From Fibrobacterota bacterium (GTDB lineage Bacteria > Fibrobacterota > Fibrobacteria > UBA11236): a DNA stretch of 64,000 nucleotides. Under the pieces are notes generated by a model that saw nothing but the letters and a program-made list of their open reading frames with translations, searched no databases and was not told the origin of the DNA. Made by a program: the position numbers and the translations under genes. Position 1 is the stretch's first letter. Every line of letters begins with the position of its first letter. Shown one piece after another: positions 43,693 through 52,579 of the stretch. The stretch spans positions 186,001 to 250,000 of the forward strand of contig JAEKLQ010000022.1 of assembly GCA_019509785.1 (NCBI GenBank). The letters are read 5' to 3'.

Positions 43693-44786
43693 GCATCCGG
43701 CGCCCCTTCCGCATCGGCGGCATCCGCCCTATCCTCGTCCTGGCGGCCGTCGTGTCGCTCGGCTTGTCCGCGTGCATCATAGGAGGGACGGGGACGGATA
43801 CCGAAAACGGCGTGACGGACAAGCCGAACCCGGATCCCAATGCTTTGAAGGGTATCTCCGCGCGCGTGACGGATAGCACGGGAAAACCCCTTGCCGGCGT
43901 GGCCCTGAGCCTTTTCGATCCGGCTTATCGTCCCGATCTGGGGCTGCTCCCGGAAGCCATCGTAGCCAACAAGCCGGAATCCCTCGTGAGCGATACCGGG
44001 GGATACGTGCGCCTGACCTTGAAGGCGGCGGGCAAATTCGTGGTGGAAGGCGTCTTGCAGGGCAGGACCTTGTTCTTCGATACCTTGGCCGTGCCGGACC
44101 TGCAACGCGCGGCGATTTACACTTTCCGCGCCCGCGCCCCGCTGGCCTTCCAAGGCAAGGTGAAATTGGCCTCCGGCCTGCGCATCGATTCCGGGCGAGT
44201 GTTCATCCGCGGAACGGGGCGCATGGCCAAGGTGGATTCGGCGGGCGGCTACGATCTGGGCCTGCTCCCGGCGGACGCGGAACGGATGGCCTTGGGCGTG
44301 CGCTTCGTATCCAGCCCGGCGACCGTGCTGCGCGCTTCCCCGACCCCGCTGTCGATGCAGGACACGGTCAATCAACCCCGCTATTCCTGCAAGCAATTGT
44401 CCGGGGATTCCGCCAACAAGGCCGCGGCATCCGTGGTCGCGACCCCGCAGGGCGAGGCGGCCTCCAAGCTGGATACGGGAGTAGTGAACCCGGCCCTGCT
44501 ATCCTGCGGCGTCTTGGAAGAGGGGACCGTTATCAACGTACCGACCGGAAAATCGGCTTCCGGCACCTTCCCCGTTTCCAGCGAAACCAGCCTGCTGGTT
44601 CTGAAAGGGACGGATACCACCACCTATACAAGTCCGAAGGTTTTAGCGCCGGTGGTGGCGCCCTTGGCGCAATGCGTGCCCACCATGGGGAAGGAAAGCA
44701 CCACCTATTCCGTAGCGGTGCAATCCGGCGCGGCCGCGGGCGATCTGGTGGTGCAAGACTTGGCGCAATCCTGCCAGTCGCCCTAA
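43689..44786 (+). CDS. Lipoprotein paired with the TIGR02147 protein
   Basis: 365 residues with a long signal peptide and lipobox LSAC. The mature start IIGGTGTDTENG is of the type seen in Fibrobacter lipoproteins next to TIGR02147 genes. A carboxypeptidase-regulatory-like Ig domain follows (ARVTDSTGKPLAGVALSLFD...SDTGGYVRLTL). Four cysteines in the second half may form disulfides. It is translationally coupled to the regulator by an ATGA overlap. Exact role unknown; the surface location is inferred. Confidence 0.82.
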   Translation: MSIRRPFRIGGIRPILVLAAVVSLGLSACIIGGTGTDTENGVTDKPNPDPNALKGISARVTDSTGKPLAGVALSLFDPAYRPDLGLLPEAIVANKPESLVSDTGGYVRLTLKAAGKFVVEGVLQGRTLFFDTLAVPDLQRAAIYTFRARAPLAFQGKVKLASGLRIDSGRVFIRGTGRMAKVDSAGGYDLGLLPADAERMALGVRFVSSPATVLRASPTPLSMQDTVNQPRYSCKQLSGDSANKAAASVVATPQGEAASKLDTGVVNPALLSCGVLEEGTVINVPTGKSASGTFPVSSETSLLVLKGTDTTTYTSPKVLAPVVAPLAQCVPTMGKESTTYSVAVQSGAAAGDLVVQDLAQSCQSP

Positions 44787-44857
44787 CGATCGCCTTCCAT
44801 TAAGGCCCACGGCCTCCGCGATGCCGGGCCATCGATCAAGGGATGGCGTACCATCGC

Positions 44858-45304
44858 TTACGCGATGGTCTTGTTCTCCGCCTCGCTCTTGTTCGCCTTG
44901 GAGTAATCGTTTTCCTGGCGCGCGTGGTTGACGGCGTTCTTTTGCATGTAAATGCGGTAAACCCCTTCGGCGTCCAGGCCCGCCGTCATCGCCAGGGACA
45001 TCCAGAAGTGCAATTGATCGATGATTTCCACCCGGATGTTCTGCATGTCGAGATGATCCTTGGACCACCATTTCCAGAGCAGCTCTTCCTTCAGTTCGCG
45101 GGATTCGTCGTCCAGGGCTTGCAGGTATTTGCCCAGCCATTCGTTGACCTTGGTGTTGGGGCCGAGGCCGGATTTCTGGGCTTCGGCGATCAAGGCCGCC
45201 ATGGTGAGGACCTTGCCCTCGTTGTCGCGGATGTCCTTCTTGGCGAAGATGCGATCGTTGAGTTCGAGCTGGAGGGCGAAGAGTTGATCGAGCTTGTCGG
45301 CCAT
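44858..45304 (-). CDS. Dimeric all-alpha dUTPase/dCTPase-like NTP pyrophosphatase
   Basis: 148 residues. The helical MazG/dUTPase-2 pattern is clear: LFALQLELNDRIF, then EELLWKWWSK, then the acidic NIRVEIIDQLHFWMSLAM, then YMQKNAVNHARQENDYS. These Glu/Asp helices bind magnesium and hydrolyse dUTP or related nucleotides to prevent uracil entering DNA. Standalone gene, convergent with the lipoprotein gene before it. Confidence 0.85.
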   Translation of the reverse strand: MADKLDQLFALQLELNDRIFAKKDIRDNEGKVLTMAALIAEAQKSGLGPNTKVNEWLGKYLQALDDESRELKEELLWKWWSKDHLDMQNIRVEIIDQLHFWMSLAMTAGLDAEGVYRIYMQKNAVNHARQENDYSKANKSEAENKTIA

Positions 45305-45398
45305 CGGGAACGCCTGGGTTGGGGTGAGGCGGCAAAGATAGCAGCCGGGGGCCTTCGGCGGAATGGGAGTCGCGGCCCCGGGAGGCCCCGAAGCGCGG

Positions 45399-46871
45399 TC
45401 AGCGGGAGGAAAGGGCCTTGACGGGGTACTTCGCCCCCAGGATTTGCCGCTGGCGGGGGACCCAGCGATCTTCCAAGGCCTTGCGGACGTCCTCGTAGCG
45501 GGTCTTTTGGCCGGGCCCGGGCAGGCAGATATCCGCGTAGGCTTCCTGATAGTTGCGGGCCACTTCCGGGAATTCCGGCACCAGGGGAGCGGTCGTCAGG
45601 CGGTTCTCCACCAATTGCTGGGACGCGGTCTGGAAAACCTCGGCGGTCCAGCCGCCCCCGAACATGAGGCCCAACTCGCCGAGCAGATCCTGGCGGACCG
45701 GGACCATGCCGAAGGCGGAACTCTCCAAAACCTGGTTCTCGGTGTTGGACAGGAAACGGGCGAGCTCATACGCCAGCTTAGGGGAACGGGCTTCCTGCGT
45801 GACGCCCCACCAATAGCTGCGCGTCGCCACGTTGCGGCGGCCTTCGCGCAGAGGATCCCCGTTGGCATCCAGGAGCAGGGAGTTGCCCTTCGGCATCACG
45901 GCGACTCCCATATCCTCGGGATTGGCCAGGTAGCCGGGCAGATCGGCCGACCCGGTTCCGTGGATCTGGAAAGCCTCGCCTTGGGGGACGGCCGATATGT
46001 AGAGTTCGCCGGAGCGGAAACCATCCCGGACTTGTTCGTCGCTCCAGCGCTCTTTGATCAGGGCGGGGTTGAGGATCCCCTCGCGAGCCAGCGCCGACTG
46101 CCATTGGAACATGTCCGCCACGCCCGCGTCGCTCATGGCCAATAGCCCTTCGGAGGAGGCGCCGGTAAGGAAGCATGCGTCCATCAGGGCCTCGGGAGTG
46201 GAAGGCGAACCCAGCGGCCCCAATGCCATGCGCCCCCGCTTTTGGCCCTGCACTTCCTTGGAGTTCCAATACCATCCCGCCACGAACAGATCGAACCAGT
46301 CCCATTGCGAGGGATCTTTCTCGAGGGTATAGCCGCGCGGAAGACCTCGGCCGTTGTAGCGCGCCAAAGCGCGGTTGATGTCGTCCCGGCGGATATCCCA
46401 ATACTGGGCCGCTTCCGCCACCTTGGATTTCAGGTAGACCAGGACGGGGGTTTCGACGTAGCGCGGTAGGAAGTAGGTACGGCCGTCGACCGTTCCCAGG
46501 TCCGTGAGGAAGAATTCTTTGCGCGCCTCCGCCAGATCCTTGGGGCCGGCGATGGCGTCGAGGGGCGCGATGAGATTGCGTCCCACCAGGGCCCGCGTCA
46601 TTGCCAAGGGCGAGGCGACCAGATCGATGGTGTCGCCCGCGGCGAGCAGCTCCGGCAGCTTGGCCGCATCCGGCGCCGGCGCGAGCTCGATGATGCACTT
46701 GTGTTTCTTCTCGAAAGCCTTGAGGATGCGCGTCTCGTACAACGCCTCCTGCCCGGGGCGCATGTCCATGGCCACCTTGATGCGTACGGGGGCGGCGCAG
46801 CCGGCCAGGAACGCCGCCAGCAATAACGCGAGCCGAGCCGCGGGAATACGACCTGTCCTGCGATTGCGCAT
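45399..46871 (-). CDS. Extracellular solute-binding lipoprotein (family 1-like), orphan
   Basis: 490 residues from ATG 46871, lipobox FLAGC. The fold resembles ABC sugar-binding proteins: IKVAMDMRPGQEALYETRILKAFEKKH, then LPRYVETPVLVYLKSKV, and SYWWGVTQEARSPKLAYELARFLSN near the C-terminus. No permease or ATPase genes are nearby, so it may serve a transporter encoded elsewhere or act in sensing. The upstream in-frame extension to 47024 overlaps the priA end and lacks signal features. Confidence 0.85.
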   Translation of the reverse strand: MRNRRTGRIPAARLALLLAAFLAGCAAPVRIKVAMDMRPGQEALYETRILKAFEKKHKCIIELAPAPDAAKLPELLAAGDTIDLVASPLAMTRALVGRNLIAPLDAIAGPKDLAEARKEFFLTDLGTVDGRTYFLPRYVETPVLVYLKSKVAEAAQYWDIRRDDINRALARYNGRGLPRGYTLEKDPSQWDWFDLFVAGWYWNSKEVQGQKRGRMALGPLGSPSTPEALMDACFLTGASSEGLLAMSDAGVADMFQWQSALAREGILNPALIKERWSDEQVRDGFRSGELYISAVPQGEAFQIHGTGSADLPGYLANPEDMGVAVMPKGNSLLLDANGDPLREGRRNVATRSYWWGVTQEARSPKLAYELARFLSNTENQVLESSAFGMVPVRQDLLGELGLMFGGGWTAEVFQTASQQLVENRLTTAPLVPEFPEVARNYQEAYADICLPGPGQKTRYEDVRKALEDRWVPRQRQILGAKYPVKALSSR

Positions 46872-46930
46872 GCCGGATCCATTGTAGCGTACGGCATAGC
46901 CGTCCCGCCGGACCCGTCGTGGCCGCGCCG

Positions 46931-49072
46931 TTACAGCATGGCGAGCGGATCCATGTCCGCGCGCAGCTTGGTCTTCTGGGGATGTTTGGGTTGGTAACGT
47001 TCCAAGGCCTGATGGAATGCCCATTGCATCTGGTTGGGGGCCTTGCCTTTGGCCACCAGATGCGCCCGGTAATGATCCTTCAACTTCTTCAGCGCGGCGA
47101 AGGCGGGGCCCAGCACCTGGATTTCGGCTTGTTCCGCGAAAGGCCGGAATGCCGCCGCGAAGGCGCGCATATGCTCGTCCACCAGGGCCTCATCGGTCCC
47201 GGAGATCTCGACCAGGAGCAGGCGGCGGAAGGGCGGATAGTCCAGCTCGCGCCTCCTTTCGATCTCGGCGGCGTAGAAGGCGGCGTAGTTCTCGTCCAGC
47301 GCGAAGGCGAGGAGCGGATTATCGGGACGATAGGTTTGCAGGAAGACTTCGCCTTCGCCGTGCCGGCCCGCGCGTCCCGCCACCTGGGTGATGAGCTGGA
47401 AGGCGCGTTCCTGCGCGCGGAAATCCGAGAGCCCGAGGCCTGCGTCCGCGTCCAGCACGCCCACCACGTTCACCTTGGGGAAGTCGTGGCCTTTGGCCAC
47501 CATCTGGGTCCCGATCAAAAGCTTCTGCTCGCCCCGCCGGAAGTCTTCCAGGATGCGCTCCGCCCCGCCGATGGCGGAAGTGGTATCGCGATCGAGCCGC
47601 GCGATCCCGGCCCCCGGGAAGATGCCGTCCAGCCATTCCTCGATCTTCTCGATGCCGCGGCCCACGTCCAGCCAATCCTTGCCGCCGCAAGCCAGGCATG
47701 GCGCGGAGGCCGGCATCTGGTAACCGCAGTAATGGCAGATGAGCGCGGCGCGGCCCTTATGGTAAACCAGGGGAGTGATGCAATGCGGGCATTCCCGCGG
47801 GCGGCCGCAATCGCGGCACAGGCGCCGATTGGCGTAGCCGCGGCGGTTGAGGAAGAGGATGGCTTGACCGCCGGTTCCGATCGCCGTTTGCACCGCCTCG
47901 CGCAGCGGGATGGACAGGGGCTGCCCGCCTTGCAGATCGTGCTGCTCGCGCATGTCCACGATGCGCACCTTGGGCTTGGAGGAGCCGGTGGCGCGCGCGT
48001 GCATTTCCAGGAGCCGGTACTTGCCCGCTTGGGCGGCATGGTACGATTCCAAGGCCGGCGTAGCGCTTCCCAGAACCACCGGACAGCCTTCGCGGCGGCC
48101 CCGCCACAGGGCCAGGTCGCGCGCGTTGTAGCGGGGCGACGCGTCCGATTGCTTGTAGCTGCCGTCGTGCTCTTCGTCCACCACGATCAGCCCTAGGTTA
48201 TCGATGGGGCAGAGGACGGCGGAGCGCGCGCCTACGATCACGTCGGCCTCGTGCGCGAAGACGGCGCGCCACAACTCGCGGCGTTCGGCGGCGGAGAGAT
48301 TGCTATGCAAAGCCAAAACCGGCCGGCCCAGGAAGGCGCGAAAGCGCGCCAGGGCCTGCGGGGTGAGCGCGATTTCGGGCAAGAGGACCAGCACGCGACG
48401 GCCGAGGGCCAGCGCTTGGCGGGCGAGATGGAGATAGACGAAGGTCTTCCCCGATCCGGTGATGCCGTGCAATAGGAAAGCCTTGAAGCTCGGAGGCGAA
48501 AGGGCTTCCCCGATGGCGGCAAGGGCGGAGGCTTGCTCCGGCGTGGGATGGAACCGCAGGGCCGCGGCCGGCGCGCTATGATCACCCATGTCGACGGACG
48601 CCGCCTCCGGGGCCTGCACGGGTACCGTCGCAGGGCCGGATTCCGCTGGCCCTTCCAAGCGGTCGACTTCCGCCACCGTCGCCACGGCCTGCTTCCTGCG
48701 CGAGCGCTTAGGAGCCTTTGGCAAGCGGACCTTGGCCGGCTTAAAAACCTGGTCCAAGGCCGCCTTGGGCAGGCACGTGGCGAAGACTTGCGGAAGGGGC
48801 GTGAAGTAGTAGGCCGAGAGCCAGGCCAAGAGTTCCAGCCAGGCGGCGGGCACCCGGGCCCCGCCGGGGGCCGCGGCTTGGATGGGTTTGGTCCGGAACG
48901 CGAGTTCGGGACGGCCGATTTCCAGCACTACGCCGGGAACGGTCTTCGACATGAGGGGGACCTGGACGATGGATCCCGGGGCCAGTTCCGAGGCGGCATC
49001 CCCCAAATCGTACCAAAAGGGTTCCGCCATCCCTCCGGCCAGTAATACTTGGGCTCTTAGGGGATTTTCCAA
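46931..49072 (-). CDS. priA: Primosomal protein N' (replication restart helicase PriA)
   Basis: 713 residues. Superfamily 2 helicase that reloads the replisome at stalled forks. Order: N-terminal DNA-binding domain, then Walker A GITGSGKT, the DEEH box (IVVDEEHDGSYKQ), the GSATPALESY motif, the zinc-binding Cys pairs (CRDCGRPRECPHC...CHYCG...CLACGG) and the C-terminal helicase motif QVAGRAGRHGEG. A proline/alanine-rich linker of about 50 residues precedes the helicase domain. Complete. Confidence 0.96.
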   Translation of the reverse strand: MENPLRAQVLLAGGMAEPFWYDLGDAASELAPGSIVQVPLMSKTVPGVVLEIGRPELAFRTKPIQAAAPGGARVPAAWLELLAWLSAYYFTPLPQVFATCLPKAALDQVFKPAKVRLPKAPKRSRRKQAVATVAEVDRLEGPAESGPATVPVQAPEAASVDMGDHSAPAAALRFHPTPEQASALAAIGEALSPPSFKAFLLHGITGSGKTFVYLHLARQALALGRRVLVLLPEIALTPQALARFRAFLGRPVLALHSNLSAAERRELWRAVFAHEADVIVGARSAVLCPIDNLGLIVVDEEHDGSYKQSDASPRYNARDLALWRGRREGCPVVLGSATPALESYHAAQAGKYRLLEMHARATGSSKPKVRIVDMREQHDLQGGQPLSIPLREAVQTAIGTGGQAILFLNRRGYANRRLCRDCGRPRECPHCITPLVYHKGRAALICHYCGYQMPASAPCLACGGKDWLDVGRGIEKIEEWLDGIFPGAGIARLDRDTTSAIGGAERILEDFRRGEQKLLIGTQMVAKGHDFPKVNVVGVLDADAGLGLSDFRAQERAFQLITQVAGRAGRHGEGEVFLQTYRPDNPLLAFALDENYAAFYAAEIERRRELDYPPFRRLLLVEISGTDEALVDEHMRAFAAAFRPFAEQAEIQVLGPAFAALKKLKDHYRAHLVAKGKAPNQMQWAFHQALERYQPKHPQKTKLRADMDPLAML

Positions 49073-49185
49073 ATGGATTTAGTTTCCCACCGTCCCCTAT
49101 AATATAGTCGCAACCGGATACCCTGATGAGGAACCGCCCGGCGGACTCCGCCCTGAGGGGTCCGCCGCGCCGAACGGGAAGGGAC

Positions 49186-50691
49186 ATGCTGAGCCAAGAA
49201 CCCGCCAATTCCGCGGCGCCCGCGATACCCGCGGCCCCTTCCGTGGCCGCTTCCGGGGTTACTTCCGTGTTACCCCAGGATCCGGATGGCGGGGGCCCGG
49301 TCCAAGTCCTCATCCGCGTTTCCGAGGACAAGCTCAAAGCCTACATGGCCTTGAAGCCGCCTGTGAGGAACCCGCCGGCCCCCATCGAGGCAGATTTCCT
49401 CCTCCGGCGTTGGCGGGAAGCGCAGCTCGATCCCGAAGCCTTCCCGGAATCGGTCGCCGAAGCGCTCGCCAACGAGTGGAACCAGTCCAAAGCCGAAATG
49501 CCGGAGCGCCTGGTGGCCGAGGCCGCCCATCCTCCCGTTCCCGGAGCGGACGCCCGTATCGAGTACATCGTCGATCCCACCCTGACCTTCAGGCCTACGG
49601 AAGAAGGCGGCAGCGTGGACTTCCGCAACTTGAACCTGGTGAAGCCTGTCAAGCAAGGACAGCCATTGGCCCGCAAGGCGCCCGCCACCCTGGCCGTCCA
49701 TGGCATCGATCTGTTCGGCCAGCCGGCCATCGCTCCCGACGGAACGGACATGGAGATCCCCTTGGGCCTCAACACCGGGATCTCCCCCTCCGATCCCGCC
49801 ACCGTGATCGCCTCGGTCGCCGGCTTCCTGCAATTGAAGGACGGGAAACTCCAGGTCAACGAATGCTTCGTGGTCGACGGCAGCGTCGACTTCTCGACGG
49901 GCAACATTTCCTACGATCAATCCGCGGTTATCCGCGGCGATATCGCCGACGGTTTCGCCGTCAGCGTGGGCGGGGCGCTCGAAGTGGGCGGCAGCGTGGG
50001 GGAAGCGAAGCTGGTCGTCGGCGGGGACGTACTGGTCAAGAAGGGCTTCGTGGGTTCGGGCCATGGCCTCATCGCCGCCAAAGGCAACGTGACCCTGGGC
50101 TTCGCCTCCAACCAGATCATCCGCTCCCACGGCTCCATCACCTTGGAAAAGGAATCGTTCAACTGCCAGCTCGGTTCGCGGAAATCCATCTCCATATACG
50201 GAACGCTGGTGGGAGGCTTGGCTATCGCGTTCACGGAAATCCAGTGCCGCGTGGCCGGGAACGAAATGGGGAGCAAGACCGAGCTCGAGGCGGGCCTGGA
50301 TTACGTCCTCTACGAGAACAAGGCGCTGCTGGATGAAAAGCTGAAGGAACTGACCGCCCACCTGGCCAAGGTTACCCAGAAGCTGACGCGCATCCGCGAA
50401 GGCTATCGGACGCGCAAGCGCTTTACCTCCGCGGAGGCCAAGCTCATGCTCGAATTGCGGGACATGCAGGAAAAGATCCAGGCGCGCCTGCCGGAGCTGG
50501 AGAAGCGCCGGCAAGGGATACTGGAGCAAATCCGCCTGGGCTACGGCCGCGACGGCATTTGCGTGAAGGTGGATAAAAAGGTGAACCCCGGCGTGGTGAT
50601 CAAGGTGGGGCCGGAGGTCTTCCGCGTGCAGGAAGAGATGGCGGGGCCGAAAATCTTCCTGTTCAAGGAAGGCCGTATCAAGGTTCTGTGA
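49186..50691 (+). CDS. FapA/DUF342 domain protein
   Basis: 501 residues. I chose ATG 49186 because it follows GGAAGGG; an upstream ATG at 49126 is possible. The central FapA domain is a beta-helix of short turns (VVDGSVDFSTGNISYD, VIRGDIADGF, VGGALEVGG, VGGDVLVKKGFVG, GSRKSISIYGTLVGG). A long coiled coil follows (LKELTAHLAKVTQKLTRIREGYRTRK) and a C-terminal OB-like part. FapA proteins are linked to polymer or flagellar functions but are poorly known. An HD-GYP-like gene follows after 24 bp, so they probably work together. Confidence 0.85.
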   Translation: MLSQEPANSAAPAIPAAPSVAASGVTSVLPQDPDGGGPVQVLIRVSEDKLKAYMALKPPVRNPPAPIEADFLLRRWREAQLDPEAFPESVAEALANEWNQSKAEMPERLVAEAAHPPVPGADARIEYIVDPTLTFRPTEEGGSVDFRNLNLVKPVKQGQPLARKAPATLAVHGIDLFGQPAIAPDGTDMEIPLGLNTGISPSDPATVIASVAGFLQLKDGKLQVNECFVVDGSVDFSTGNISYDQSAVIRGDIADGFAVSVGGALEVGGSVGEAKLVVGGDVLVKKGFVGSGHGLIAAKGNVTLGFASNQIIRSHGSITLEKESFNCQLGSRKSISIYGTLVGGLAIAFTEIQCRVAGNEMGSKTELEAGLDYVLYENKALLDEKLKELTAHLAKVTQKLTRIREGYRTRKRFTSAEAKLMLELRDMQEKIQARLPELEKRRQGILEQIRLGYGRDGICVKVDKKVNPGVVIKVGPEVFRVQEEMAGPKIFLFKEGRIKVL

Positions 50692-50714
50692 AGGCATTCC
50701 GAAAGGCTTGAGCA

Positions 50715-51914
50715 ATGGCGATGGACCCGATCCCGGATGAGGACAAGGATCTCCGATCCATATTGGAGATGAACCTCGACGGCCTGGATACCCTGGGGGT
50801 GGAGGATAATTCCTTCCGCTCCGCGGGGCCGGCCGAACCGATGACCCTCGAGAAGCGCATGTCGGGAAGCGCCCGCCTGACGCGGCTGCAGGCCCAATGG
50901 GAAAAGGGCCAGACCGGGGACGCTCCCTCCGGCCTGCCGTTCAACCGCGGACTGGTCCAAATCGAGCCCGCCGAGCGGACCCTGACCTATAAGGCCACCG
51001 TGGTCAAGACCTGGGATTCCGCGGTGCAGGACGCCAAAGGGATCTACGATTCCATCTGCCTGGGGGAGATGGCCAATCTTTCCCAGGTTCGCACCCTGGT
51101 CGGCTCCTTCCTGGACGTGCTCGAAAAGGATCGCAACATCCTGTTGGCCCTTTGCCTGTACCAATCCCCCAACCTGGCCGAATACCTCTACCGCCATGGG
51201 GTGAACATGTGCCTGGTCTCCCTCGCTGCGGCGACGGCTTCGGGCTATTCCAAGGGCCAGGTGCTGGAAATCGGCCAGGCCGCCCTCCTCGCCGACGTGG
51301 GCATGGCTATGGTCCCGGAAGCCATCCTGCTCAAGGCCGGTAAGCTTACCGAAGAGGAACTGGCCGAGATCCACCGCCATCCCGCGAACAGCTTCGCCCT
51401 CCTGGAGAAGATCCACGACGCGTCCGATTATATCCTGGCGGCGGCCTACCAGCATCATGAACGCCTGACCGGAGCGGGCTATCCGAAGCGGCGCTCCCAG
51501 GCGCAAATCTCCCAGGTGGCACGCATCGTCGCCATCTCGGATACGCTCTGCGCCATGGTCCATAAGCGCTCGCATCGCGACGCGCTCACTCCCCAGATGG
51601 CCCTCGACAAGGTCATCAAGATGGGCCAGATGAACTTCCTCGATCCGGTCCTCATCCGCAACCTGCTGCGCTACCTGTCCGTCTTTCCCATCGGGACCTA
51701 TGTGGAGCTCGTCTCCGGCCGCATGGGCCGGGTGGTGGCGGCGCATCCCGAGGATCCTACGCGTCCCGTCATCTCCATCCTCCGCAACGAAAAGGGCATG
51801 CCTCTGCCCATGAAGCAGATCCTGCAGGTCGACTTGATGAAGGAGAAAAACGAGAAGATCATCAAGGTGGTGGATGGGGAAGCGGAGAAGTTCAGGCCCT
51901 TAGACGGATTCTGA
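50715..51914 (+). CDS. HD-GYP-domain protein with degenerate catalytic motif
   Basis: 399 residues. HD-GYP proteins hydrolyse cyclic di-GMP. The GYP part is intact (HHERLTGAGYP, 247-257), but the HD motif HDIGK reads ADVGM (193-197), so a metal-binding His and a conserved Lys are missing. The protein may be a non-catalytic receptor or have altered activity. The N-terminal 130 residues do not resemble a known sensor. The C-terminal 70 residues carry a small beta domain (YVELVSGRMGRVV). It follows the FapA gene by 24 bp. Confidence 0.82.
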   Translation: MAMDPIPDEDKDLRSILEMNLDGLDTLGVEDNSFRSAGPAEPMTLEKRMSGSARLTRLQAQWEKGQTGDAPSGLPFNRGLVQIEPAERTLTYKATVVKTWDSAVQDAKGIYDSICLGEMANLSQVRTLVGSFLDVLEKDRNILLALCLYQSPNLAEYLYRHGVNMCLVSLAAATASGYSKGQVLEIGQAALLADVGMAMVPEAILLKAGKLTEEELAEIHRHPANSFALLEKIHDASDYILAAAYQHHERLTGAGYPKRRSQAQISQVARIVAISDTLCAMVHKRSHRDALTPQMALDKVIKMGQMNFLDPVLIRNLLRYLSVFPIGTYVELVSGRMGRVVAAHPEDPTRPVISILRNEKGMPLPMKQILQVDLMKEKNEKIIKVVDGEAEKFRPLDGF

Positions 51915-52043
51915 AAACCCCGGCTTCATCCCTTTGCGTCGGAGTCCCATACGCATTCGCCCTCCGCATCCCGGGCCGTCCCCTGCGTATGATGCCGAAG
52001 GGCGGGCCGGGCCGGCCATGGGCCGGGATCGTATGTTATTGGG

Positions 52044-52271
52044 ATGCAACCGCGAATCATCTATCAAGTGGTTCCCCGCAACGACGAATGGCATGTGGTG
52101 AAAGGCCGTAACGAATGCGAAGGCCGTTTCAAGTCCAAGCCCGATGCGGTGGAATTCGCCCGCTTCCTGGCGATGCGGGAAGCGGTGGCGGAACTGCGCG
52201 TGGCCAAGCTCGACGGGTCCATCCAATCCGAATACACCTTCGGCAAGGATCCGCACGAAGTGGAAGGCTGA
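52044..52271 (+). CDS. Small DUF2188-like protein
   Basis: 75 residues with the DUF2188 pattern: RNDEWHVVKGRNECEGRFKS, KPDAVEFARFLA and a C-terminal LDGSIQSEYTFGKDPHEVEG. It has neither signal peptide nor membrane segment. The family is common and uncharacterised, possibly nucleic-acid or stress related. Monocistronic as far as I can see. Confidence 0.75.
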   Translation: MQPRIIYQVVPRNDEWHVVKGRNECEGRFKSKPDAVEFARFLAMREAVAELRVAKLDGSIQSEYTFGKDPHEVEG

Positions 52272-52390
52272 ACGCGCGGGAACGATCCACCTTTCCTTAG
52301 CGTTCGTCGATTACCCTTTTAAAATCCGGATCCGGGAGGAGCAACATAGCTACCATTCCGCTCCCCTGGTATCGGCAATCGCGGGTTCAC

Positions 52391-52408
52391 CGTACACAAA
52401 AGTGTACG
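52391..52408 (+). promoter_or_regulatory. GTAC-N8-GTAC palindrome upstream of the b561/YceI operon
   Basis: CGTACACAAAAGTGTACG, a perfect 7-bp inverted repeat (CGTACAC/GTGTACG) around AAAA. It matches the site upstream of tlpA-ccdA (19990-20008). It lies about 170 bp before the ATG at 52580 inside the 308-bp gap 52272-52579, whose other notable element is the inverted repeat at 52487-52506. Confidence 0.55.
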
Positions 52409-52486
52409 GGCCTGCCGCAGCGCATACTGATGCGCTCCTAATGGAACCGTAATCTCGAAGTACTCCAGGTCCGACCTCGATTTTGT

Positions 52487-52506
52487 CGGAATGTCTCTAC
52501 ATTCCG
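52487..52506. promoter_or_regulatory. Perfect inverted repeat before the b561-like gene
   Basis: CGGAATGT-CTCT-ACATTCCG, an 8-bp perfect inverted repeat with a 4-base centre, 74 bp before the ATG at 52580. ACATTCCG also borders the GTAC motif upstream of tlpA. It could be a second operator or a leader hairpin. Confidence 0.4.
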
Positions 52507-52579
52507 TTACTCTACGCGAAAATAATCGAGTAATTAGAATGAGGAACCCAAAACCACTTCCCGGGAGCTCTGGAATTTT

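Noticed and set aside
49270-50715. 481-codon minus-strand frame opposite the FapA gene
   Set aside because: Antisense shadow; the forward frame has the FapA repeats and coiled coil.
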